Positions 38,001 through 50,000 of a stretch of 64,000 nt of DNA are shown one piece after another; within the stretch, counting starts at the first letter, position 1; each line of letters opens with the position of its first letter. A model generated the notes under the pieces. It saw only the letters and a list, made by a program, of their open reading frames with translations, was not told where the DNA came from and searched no databases. Source of the DNA: Mytilus trossulus (lineage: Eukaryota; Mollusca; Bivalvia; Mytilida; Mytilidae); contig NC_086377.1 in NCBI RefSeq assembly GCF_036588685.1, forward strand, positions 73,290,283-73,354,282, written 5' to 3'. A program made the translations under genes and the position numbers.

Positions 38001-41000
38001 AAATAGATATTGACCTGATAAACAATTTTACTTCATATAAGATTTGCTCTAAATGCTTTGGTTTTAGAGTTATAAGCCAAAAACTGCATTTTATCCCTTT
38101 GTTCTATTTTTAGCCATAGCGGCCATCTTGGTTGATTGGCCAGGTCAACAGACACATTTTTTAAACAAGATGCATCAATGATGATTGTGGCCAAGTTTGG
38201 TTTAATTTGGCTGAGTAGTTTCAGAGGAGAAGATTGTTGTGAAAGTTGATGAAGACGGAATCTATCAACTTTTAGTGTCAAATGGTATTTACTGACTCGA
38301 TTCTAAACGTATTTTCCAGGGTTTGGTTTTAGCTGACATGAACAACACAATGGGTGCCTCGTGTTCTGCGTACCCTTCTGGTGCACCTTAGATCTCACCC
38401 AATGGTTAGTGGGGTACGTTTTGCAAAGTCTTTAGTTTTCTGTGTTTTGTTCTGTATACTATTGTGTTTCTGTTTGTCCTCGTCTTTTTAGCCATGGCAT
38501 TGTCAGTTTATTTTCGACTTATGAGTTTGAATGTCCCTCTGGTATCTGTAGCCCCTCTTTTTGAAAGGTCTGTTTGTAAAATGCTTATCACAGAATACAC
38601 AATTATTATCAGCTCAGTTAACTTTTTAGCTGGCATGATGCAAATCAAACGTTTTTTCTATTACAAGTATTTTTTGATATGTTTGGAAAATATTACGGAA
38701 ATTAAGTTCCCTCAAGCAAAATGGACCTTTAAAGGATTTTTCTAGGTCCTTTTTACTCATCTTACTTCCCTTGTAAACAGCCTCTGAAAATTTACTTTCT
38801 TCACAAATAGACTAACAAGTGCACACTACAATGTGTTATGAGTGAATGACAAGAAAGCAAAGGGGCATACATGATCACTAGCCAAGTCATTGGTCTAGTA
38901 AGAGTAAAAAATAATGACAAAGTGATTATAAGAAAAAACTGCCCATAAATTGACAAAAACATCACTTTCAATATTAGATCCTGTTTGTATTTTTTTCTAA
39001 ACACAACAAATAACAATTCATGTTTATGCTTCTGTCAACTTTATTTATTTGAGAATATGTGCATTACTTGACAACATATGCAGTTTCTATGATTTTAAAC
39101 TGAATATTATTGTAAGTTAAGTTAAGTTAATAAGACGAATGAATAGACGGACACAGCACTATAGCCAAGCCCACACTACGTTTGACCATGGGTTAATAAA
39201 GTCACTGTTAAGCATGATTTCTGTTGACAGTACAGTAAAACAAAAATACTAGATTTCGTTTTAAGTACATGAATATCTTAAGATACAGTTTACTCACTAG
39301 ATTTCACTTGTTTTCTTCTCCTGACCTGAAAATAAAGTCGTAAAAAACTGTATAAGCATTTATGATGAGATCTACGAACTTAGGAGAAGTTAAAAAAATA
39401 AAATTCTTACTATTTATATTTAATATTATTCTTCCGGTGTATCTTTAATAAATGGCGTCAAGTATGACCGTTTATTTCCAAAAAAGTTATCCAATAATTA
39501 AGAAAAGAAATAGCACATGTTCATATCTATATATATCTGGGTCATTTCTCCTGCTGTGTCGGCAAAGCTTGGGAAATAAACCCGATGCATATTTAATGAA
39601 ATATCATTAATAGTTATGTAACATGATATTAAATATCAATTATTGACACTTCGGTAGTTTATGTGAACATTCCAGCGCTCTAATTGTGAAATTTAAGTAT
39701 ATATCTTTGATGTAAGCAGCTTTAAAACTTGGATTTGATGTTGTCAAAATCGTAGCTAATATACTTTGTATTGACCATAATTGAAAGGGAGATATGAAAA
39801 TGCAAAAAACACTTTATATCTATATAGCTTACCATGCATAATGTGTGTGTTGTTATTTTCATTTCTTGCAAACTGTTATCTAGATCTCCAAAACATATTG
39901 AATAATTCTCTTTCAAGTGAATTAGTGTCAAAAACTTGACCATCTGTGTATTTCCTGTGTAATTCTTGCCAATATCTCTCCAATCTATCTCTTCCATTCC
40001 AAGACGAAGTGCTAATTCATGTATCAAGTCTTCCTCACAATTACAGGAAAGACGAAGCAACTCGGGGTTACTTGGAATTTGATCTAAAGAATATTCACTC
40101 AAACCTACAAGTTGTATAAAACGTAAACATTGTGAAAAGATGGTAATAATTATGTAAATGTGACAATACATTACTAGAACACTATGAGTCAACATTGGCA
40201 ACAAATATAGATAGTAATTATATTTCAAAACTGTCTACCACCAAGAATAAATATCTATTTTCATGATGTTTCTATGGTCCTGTCTGGCTATTTTATGAAC
40301 AATATATATATGGCCTTGTCTGGCTGTTTTAATATAAGCTATATGTTTATGACCGTGTTTGGCTGTTTTAGGATATTCTACCATCAAGAACAATTATCAT
40401 TTTTATCTGAATAACCATGTCTGGCCGTTCTTATGAAATTGTAATAAAGACTAATTATCTACATCTCTATGGCCATGCCTTGCTGTTTTACCAGTATTTA
40501 TACAACTAAAATAATGAGTTCTAATTTGTTAGCCGGCATGAAGTTCTTCTCTATCTATTTTATACTCAAAATGATAGGCAATACCACATCAAACTGGTAA
40601 TCAAAGCATGTAAGGCTGTGAAAGCATTTGCTCCCTAGTAAATGTTTTTGTAACTTTTTTCGAACATCCATATGTAAAAGAATTAAACCTGACATGAGTC
40701 TACATAAAATAATTCCAGCAAAAGGTCTATTTACTTATACTTAACTGAGAATTACCGGTCATTATTTTTAATAACGCAAAGGGTCTTAATTATAGTTGAC
40801 ACTGTCTAGAGAAGTAACCTTGATCATTTTGCATCATATTGACTATTATGCAAGCCGTTTACAGAGTTGAGTTTATAAGTATCAATCAGCAATTAATGAA
40901 GGCCCTAATACATAACAGAGTCCGTAATTTCCTCCAAGTATTGAAAGCATGGTTAGTAACATTTCTATAACGTGCGTAGTGATTTTGTACGATAACTTTA

Positions 41001-44000
41001 TGAATGGAAGATAACCACATATAATGTGTTTAAACTAGATACCCCAATGATAAGTATGGCCAGGTTTGATTCAAATTGACCCAGTTGTTTTCAAAAAGAT
41101 TTTTTTTACGACCAGTCGAGGATAGACAAATAATGCCAAGTGATGGGAAATCTCACAATGGACATTGTGTCCTATGAGTCACACAAAAAAACAACGCAAA
41201 CACTAAATACCAAAAAAAAATAAACTGCTTCGTTGAGCACAGCTAGATACACCCTCACAGGTACAACCCTGAACTGTTTTGGCAACATGGGCAAGAAAGG
41301 ACTTAAAAATCAAGCTTGATACAGGTCTGAATTTGGATTGTAATTAAATATTTGACATATTATAGGTTTCTGACACATAATAAATGTAGTCAAATAACTG
41401 TATCGGTTATATGATTTTAATTTATATTCAATTGAAGATTTCTTGCTTTTGTGCGATACACTGTGCGCTTTGCTGTTGTACAATACTTATAAATTAGTAA
41501 ATCTGTTTTTAAACAATAAACAAAGACTTAGCAATTGTTCCCTCAATTTTTCTTTATATAACTCAAGAACTGTAAAAGTGACGCTACCAAAGTTTGTACT
41601 TGATCTAAGTTTGGTTCGTACCATTTGGTTGAGAAAAACTAAAGTTAGAGAACAGACACAAAACAAAATAAGAATTTTTCAATTTGTAAAGGAGCATAAC
41701 TCTAGAACGTTAAAAGTGATTCCACCATAATTGAAACTTGATCTGTGTTTTGTGGTAAAAAAAATTGTGTATAAATTACATAAAAATTCACAGGGGCAAA
41801 CTAAAGTTAGAGAACGAAAACCAATTTTGCGAAGAAGACGTACGCAAGTACAGGACACGGGTAAAACTTAATGTTTTTTGCCGCTACGGTTGGAGCATAC
41901 ACATTGTCCCCCCCCCCCCCACTAATTCCAGAAAAATAATATTTAAACAAAAAACTTTTTATGAAATGTGGTACAGTTTAAGAGACATCAATGTACTAAA
42001 ACAAGCATTATTGTCTGAAAACTAGAAAAATGCTTGCTTTAGACCCTGCTGACCCTAAATTCGTGATCAGATTGGGCAATAACCCCAAACATGAATCCCA
42101 ATCTTTAACTTGTGGTATGGAACCTTCGGGTAAAATTTTAGAGCAATCAAAATACTTATACACAAGTTATTGTTCTGAAACTAGAAAAATGCTTGTTTGG
42201 GGACAATTTTCAACCCTAATTTCTAAACAGTTCGGACCATCACCTCCAAAAACCATCTCAACTTTCCTGTTGTAGTATTAAACCTGTTGCTTCAATTTCA
42301 AAGAGATCCATACACTTTAACTTAAGTTATTGAGAAACGAAATGTCGTCGGATGACGACGACGCAGACAATGACATCGATGAGAACATGATAGCATTTTA
42401 CGATCCCTTTATATTTTGGCAGTCGTATAAAAAATATAAAAAAATATAATTTGCTTTCAAATAAATGAAATACATGTGAAGGTTTTGTCAAGAAGTGCTT
42501 ATTTAGAGTTTAAAATTATGATACTCAAATAGATACATTTAAATTTGTATTTCATTTATTATCAAACTAGTTAGTTCATAATCTATGTTTTGGTGAGATC
42601 TATGAACTGAGTCTGCATTTCATATTATTACAATCGTTATGAAAACACGAGTAAGGCATGTTAGAATTAAGTAAATAGTATTACTTGTGTTCGTCAAACA
42701 GCTTTTATAATATGACTTATGCGTTACCTTTATAACTTCTAAAGTATTGATGTTGACAACATTGCAAGCTATTTTTTTATATCTACCCATTAAATCCAAA
42801 CACTCTATAACTAAGCAATTTTCAGTTACATTTATCTTAAGACATGCAGTTCAATGTTCCAAATTATACGCTTATAAAACACCAGTTTCTACAACAATGC
42901 TCTTCGACGTTGAACTTTATTTGGCCTGATCAACATTTTTAGATTCGAGCGTCACTAATGAGTTTTTGGTAGGGGAAACGCGCGTCTGGCGAAAAACAAA
43001 ATTTTAATCCTGGTTTCTATCATTCTATGATGAGTTTATTATAGTGACAATAGAATGAAAATTTAAAAAAAAATCACATCAAAACTGTACATGAGTTAAC
43101 TCCATTATTAATAGATATGTCTTGTCTTATCATATCAAGTTACATAACAATGCTTTTTTTTGCGCTATAAAACCAGGTTCAATCTACCATTTTCTACATT
43201 TGAAAATGCCTGTACCAAGTCAGGAATATGACAGTTGTTGTCCATTCGTTTGATGGGTTTTATCATTTGATTTTGCCATTTGATTAGAGACTCTCCGTTT
43301 GGAATTTTCCTTGGAGTTTAGCATTTTTGTGATTTTACTTTATAGTTAACATCCTTCGGCTGTTGTCTGCTCTATGGTCGGGTTGTTGTCGCTTTGACAC
43401 ATTCCCCATTTCCTTTATCATTTTTATCCTTACAATATTGGTAAGTAAGCCAACCAACTTTGGACCAACATGGAGTAGTGAAATCATGATAAAAACAGTA
43501 AAGGTTTATATGCTAGTCAACTCTTATATATATCATGCATAGAAACCAGGATTGTTTTGGGATTTACGCCAGACGTGTGTTTTGTCTACAAAAGACTCAT
43601 CAGTAACGCTTGAATATTTGCTGAGATTTTTTTGTGGTAATGCAATACAAAGATAGATGATACACATTTCAATTCCACAAAGGAGTAGGTCCGGTAAGGC
43701 CTCTTTCTGGCCCAAAAATATAACAGTTTTACAAAATTGTTAAAATGTAAACTTTTAGTTATTTATTGGACAGAGTGTTTCTGCTACATAAGTATGGGCT
43801 GCTTTTGACAATACAATGCATATATATCGGGTTGTAGCACCATTAAGTCATGCTTTATTACTGAAATCTTCAAAATTCTATCATTTTAGTTAGATTTTAG
43901 ACGGTTTCCGTGTAAAACGAAAGTGGCCGCATTTGTGTTCATCCTTAATATTGCAATGTAAGTTGTATTTTATGATAATACATAACATATATAAAGGTTG

Positions 44001-47000
44001 TGGATGAACACGGATTAGACAAAAACAATCTGAACAGTGACGTTTTTTTGCATATTTGAGAGATTTTCCATAATTCATCTTCAATCGGGTCGATTTTAAT
44101 GACTTAATCAGTTAACATCTTTCACATAAACTTATTGAATCAAAATCTTTTGTTAGATGAAACTGAAATTTGAGGCCAAAATGAGTCCTTAACGAACCTA
44201 CTCCTTTTTAGAACTGGATTATTGTGAATCTTACTAATGTTTTGTATTTATGTTATCACCTCACAATATAACTTAAATGCAAATTACATATACTCCTACG
44301 ATACATATTTTACTCACGAAGGAAATATGATATTTTTGAGATCTTTTAACCAAAAAAGAAATAGTCAATAAATTTACCTGGACAACTAGGATCACACTGC
44401 ATTTGTTCCTATAAGAAAAGAAAAACCTTTTTATTATTCTACAAGTATTCGTAGCTAACGTAATCGGGCTAACATACCAAGAAATAAAAACATAGAATCT
44501 GCTTCTAAGTTAAATGTTAGTATAATGTTAGACTAGTGTTGATAACTATGCTGAACAAGTTTAATCAAGCCATAATTTGTATGTGCCTGTCCCAAGTCAG
44601 GAGCCTGTATTTTCGTTATTGTAATTTGTTGGTGAACATCCTACTAGTTTTTGGTTTTACGCATGAATCACTTCGTTAGTTTTCACTTTGGAATTGTTTT
44701 ACATCTGTCATTTCAGGGCCTTTTATGGTTGAATATATGGTATGGGTTTTTCTGATTAGTGAATGCCATACAATAACCTACAGTTGCTACTATGTCATTT
44801 GGTCTCTGGTGGAGAGCTTTCTGCTATGTCATTTGGTCTCTGGTGGAGAGCTTTCTACTATGTCATTTGGTCTCTGGTGGAGAGCTTTCTACTATGTCAT
44901 TTGGTCTCTGGTGGAGAGCTTTCTACTATGTCATTTGGTCTCTGGTGGAGAGCTTTCTACTATGTCATTTGGTCTCTGGTGGAGAGCTTTCTACTATGTC
45001 ATTTGGTCTCTGGTGGAGAGCTTTCTACTATGTCATTTGGTCTCTGGTGGAGAGCTTTCTACTATGTCATTTGGTCTCTGGTGGAGAGCTTTCTACTATG
45101 TCATTTGGTCTCTGGTGGAGAGCTTTCTGCTATGTCATTTGGTCTCTGGTGGAGAGCTTTCTACTATGTCATTTGGTCTCTGTTGGAGAGCTTTCTACTA
45201 TGTCATTTGGTCTCTGGTGAAGAGCTTTCTACTATGTCATTTGGTCTCTGGTGGAGAGCTTTCTACTTTGTCATTTGGTCTCTGGTGGAGAGCTTTCTAC
45301 TATGTCATTTGGTCTCTGGTGAAGAGCTTTCTATTATGTCATTTGGTCTCTGGCGGAGAGCTTTCTACTATGTCATTTGGTCTCTGGTGGAGATCTTTCT
45401 ACTATGTCATTTGGTCTCTGGTGGAGATCTTTCTACTATGTCATTTGGTCTCTGGTGGAGAGCTTTCTACTTTGTCATTTGGTCTCTGGTGGAGAGCTTT
45501 CTACTTTGTCATTTGGTCTCTGGTGGAGAGCTTTCTACTATGTCATTTGGTCTCTAGTGGAGAGCTTTCTACTATGTCATTTGGTCTCTGATGAAGAGCT
45601 TTCTACTATGTCATTTGGTCTCTGGTGGAGAGCTTTCTACTTTGTCATTTGGTCTCTAGTGGAGAGCTTTCTACTATGTCATTTGGTCTCTGGTGAAGAG
45701 CTTTCTTCTATGTCATTTGGTATCTGGCGGAGAGCTTTCTACTATGTCATTTGGTCTCTGGTGGAGAGCTTTCTACTATGTCATTTGGTCTCTGGTGGAG
45801 AGCTTTCTACTATGTCATTTGGTCTCTGGTGGAGAGCTTTCTACTATGTCATTTGGTCTCTGGTGGAGAGCTTTCTACTTTTTCATTTGGTCTCTAGTGG
45901 AGAGCTTTCTGCTATGTCATTTGGTCTCTAGTGGAGAGCTTTCTGCTATGTCATTTGGTCTCTAGTGGAGAGCTGTCTGCTATGTCATTTGGTCTCTGGT
46001 GGAGAGCTGTCTGCTATGTCATTTGGTCTCTGGTGGAGAGCTTTCTACTATGTCATTTGGTCTCTAGTGGAGAGCTTTCTACTACGTCATTTGGTCTCTA
46101 GTGGAGAGCTTTCTGTTAATCTAATGTCATTTGGACTATATAAAGAGAGATAACTCAATATTATGTTTGAACACTAACTGGTTTCCTGTTGAAGTTATCC
46201 TCTTCCTGTTAATGGTGAATTGTGTAACATGTGCTACTAATTATTAAAGTATTAAAACTTATTGATGTCCTTCTGAGTGCATTAACAAATGGTAGCAGAG
46301 CGTGGTTGAAAAGAAAAGACATCAGAGTGTATAATAAAAGAGTTTAAAGTGGAGAGAAAATTCAAAGGTGGACAAAATGTCAACAAAAATAAAACCCCCC
46401 AATTACAATGCAAAACTGAAATCATACGAACTTTACAAGCAAGAACTTTTGGCCTGGAAAGAAATAACTGATTTAGATAAGAAAAAACAGGGTGTTGTAA
46501 TTGCCTTATCCCTACCTGAAGATGATGAATCAAAAATAAGAGAAAAAGTGTTTGATAAGATAAGTTTAGATGATTTAAAGGAAGACACAGGTTTCACCAC
46601 ACTAATTACTTTTATGGACAAGCATCTTGCAAAAGATGATTTAGCTGACAGTCTTGCAAAATTCGAAGATTTTGAAGATTTTCAAAGGGGTCCTAATCAA
46701 TCAATTCAAGATTATGTAGAAACATTTGATGCTAAATATCGAAAAATCGAAAAGAAAAACATGAAGTTGCCCTCTGAAATATTGGCATTTAAATTACTGA
46801 GAAGAGCAAAAATTACAAAAGAAGAAAAAATGTTAGTCCTTACTGGCATGAATTATGAAAACAAACCAACATTGTATGATGAAGCAAAGAGATCTCTTAA
46901 GAAATTTAAGGGTGAAATGTGTGATTTCTGCCTCAATAAGTAGCATTAAACTTGAACCTGCTTTTTTGGCTGAGAATGAAGAAGCCCTCATGGCAGCAGG

Positions 47001-50000
47001 GTATTCTAGAAATAGACAAAAACTATTTCAATATAATGGTAAGGGGGACTTTTCAAGAGGTAGAGGCAATTTTTATAGAGGATTTAATAAAAGTCAACGG
47101 GGTGGACAAACAAATTGGACAAAAGGAGGCAGCTCTACAGTAAAGAAGAGTATAAATCCAAAAGGTTCAGACGGCACATTATTGACATGTAGTTCTTGTG
47201 GATCTTTTCGACATATGATGGCAAACTGTCCACATAGCTGGGAGAATATGCAGGAGAGAGTAAATATAACAGAGGAAGAAGAAGTAGTCATGTTTACAGG
47301 GAATGTGCGTGAGGATATCACTCGTCTTGGGATAGATGCACGAAACTGTGCTGTTCTTGATAGTGCATGTAGTAGCACGGTTTGTGGACAATTATGGATG
47401 AGAAGTTATGTTGACTCTTTAAATGAAACAGATAAAGCGAAGATTTTTAAGGAGGATGGCAACAAGGTATTTAAATTTGGAGGTGGAACACGGTTAAAAT
47501 CAATTGGAGGGTATAGTCTGCCAGCAGTTATCGCAGGTAAAGATGTCACAATAAAAACTGATGTTGTAGATTCGGACATACCACTTTTATTGTCTCGAAC
47601 AGCAATGAAAAAGGCAGGTGTGAAAATGGACCTGGAAAATGATACTGCAGAGATATTTGGTCAACATATATCATTGAATTTAACTTCATCAGGCCACTAC
47701 TGCATTCCAATAGATAAAACTGAAGAAATTCCAGTCGCAGATGTATGTGCTGTGAGACTTGAAGAGTTAGACTCGAAAAAGAGATATGCAACCTTACTGA
47801 AGTTGCACAGACAATTTGCACACCCACCAATGAAGCTTTTAATTGCCCTTTTGAAAGATGCTGGGGTATGGAAAGAGGAATATGAACAAGAATTGTTGAC
47901 TATAGAGGAACAATGTGAAATTTGTAAGCGATATGCAAAAACCCCACCAAGACCAGTAGTGTCCCTACCTATGGCATCTCAATTTAATGAAAAAGTGGCA
48001 ATGGACCTAAAACAGTGGAATGGACGGTGGATTTTGCTCATGATCGACATGTGGTCACGGTACACTGTATCTGTTTTTATTGATAGGAAAAAGACAACAG
48101 GTGTTATTGAGAAAATGATGACTAATTGGATCTGAATATTTGGTGTTATGGGAACTATATTAACAGATAATGGCGGTGAGTTCAGCTCAGATGAAATGAG
48201 AGAGGTTGCATCAATACTAAATGTTAAAGTTTATACCACAGCTGGTGAAAGTCCTTTCCAAAACGGACTATGTGAGAGAGTCCATGCAATTACTGATACT
48301 ATGCTTATGAAGCTAGAAGCAGATTATAGACAGGTGAATAATCAGAGCCTTCTTTGTTGGGCAAATATGGCAAGAAATTCTTTACAGATGTGGAATGGTT
48401 TCAGTAGTCATCAACTTGTTTTTGGACTTAATCCTAACCTTCTGAACAATCTAAAAGAAAATGACAAAAATTCAGTACAAACTGCCTAATTCGAACACAT
48501 GGACTAAAGCTACTGTACTAAGTAAAGCAGGAAAAACAACTGGGAAAAATAAACATTGGTATAATGTTCAAGATGATGTTGATGAAGATAAGAAAAGTGT
48601 AGATTTAGATAAAGTTGAGTGGGAAAAGGTCACAGGTGACAGTGATGAGAATGAAATTGGTGTAAATATGACAAAGAGTTCCTTTTTAAATGATGAGGAA
48701 ATTGCTAAACAAACAGAACTTTCAAAACTCCATAATTTTGACACTTATGAAGAATGTGATGACATAGGTCAGAATGTTCTTTCTACAAGATGGGTTATTA
48801 CAACGAAAGATAATCAAACAAAAGCAAGACTTGTTGTGCGAGGTTTTGAAGAAGAATTTTCTATGCAAAGTGACAGTCCAACAGTAGGAAAAGGAATGAT
48901 TAAAATATTCCTTTCAATTACTGCTAGCATGAATTGGATCGTTAAAACAACGGATATAAAGTCAGCTTTTCTTCAAGGGAAGTTATTAGATAGAGGTGTT
49001 TTTCTGAAGCCCCCAAAAGAAAGCAATTCTGAGAAAGGAAAAATATGGAGATTAAAGCACTGTTTGTATGGACTTAAAGATGGAGCTAGACAATTCTATT
49101 TAAGTGTAAGGGAAGAGCTTCTAAGTTTGGGATGTAAACAATGTAATCTGGACCCGGCAGTGTTTGTCAAACATACTGACCAACGTTTAAGTGGAATAAT
49201 TTGTTGTCATGTAGATGACTTTCTTCATTCTGGGGATGAAAATTTTGAGGAAGTTATGAGAAAACTGCGGACAAGATTTGTTGCTGGAAAAATTGAAGAG
49301 AAAACATTTTCATATGTAGGATTTCAAATTCATCAGGACAAAAAAGGCATAATTCTGGATCATTCTGCATATATGGAGAAAATAGATAATACAACTATAG
49401 AACCATCAAGAGCTGCTATGAAACAGGATGTAATTAATACAAGTGAGCAAACCTTGTACATGAAGTTAATTGGCCAAATAAATTGGGCTGTTCAAGTTTC
49501 AAGACCTGATATGGCTTTTGAAATGATAGACATGAGTACTAAACTGAAAGAAGGGACAGTGGCACATTTGATAAGAGCAATCAAAGCAAGTAATAGACTT
49601 AAGGAAATTAAATCAATAGTTTCATTTCCAAAAATGAATAAAGATATAAAAGAATGGAAAATTATCGTTTTAACAGACGCCTCTCTGGGAAATATTAGTA
49701 ATGGAACTGGAAGTACAGAGTCTCATGTAATTTGGATAGTTGATAATGACAGTAATAGCTGTCCGATAAGTTGGCAAGCAAACAAAATCAAACGTGTAGT
49801 AAGATCAACAATTGCAGCAGAAGCCTTAAGCTTACAAGATGGGTTAGAGTCTAGTTTTTATCACCGTCGAATAATTGAAGACATTTTAGGATTAAAACAC
49901 AAGACTATACCAATTGAAGCTTACATTGACAATAAAAGTGTAGTTGAAGCTGTTTATTCGACTAAACTTGTAGATGACAAGCGTTTAAGAATTGACATTG

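Larger units (their letters stand above)
25312..43165 (-). repeat. Right arm of the large inverted duplication
   Basis: This is the reverse-complement partner of 1-23,127. It lacks the Harbinger transposon and several other left-arm insertions, but has its own: a 47-bp minisatellite expansion (25,631-26,163), a 0.94 kb insertion (about 28,720-29,660), a 25-bp expansion (about 30,230-30,370), about 3 kb of repeats between the two Death-domain exons, and 0.9 kb at about 41,110-41,990. The outer end near 43,165 grades into a dispersed repeat, so the exact breakpoint is uncertain. Confidence 0.9.

Noticed and set aside
41443..42275. Frames of 81-95 residues
   Set aside because: They lie in dispersed repeats shared with 58.2-59.2 kb and 62-63 kb; no domain.
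44725..46153. Long open frames (up to 288 residues, repeated LWWRAFYYVIWSLVESFLLCH) over the 34-bp array, and similar at 50,498-50,966
   Set aside because: The 34-bp unit lacks stops in all forward frames, so openness is automatic; no start context, no splice signals, no domain.
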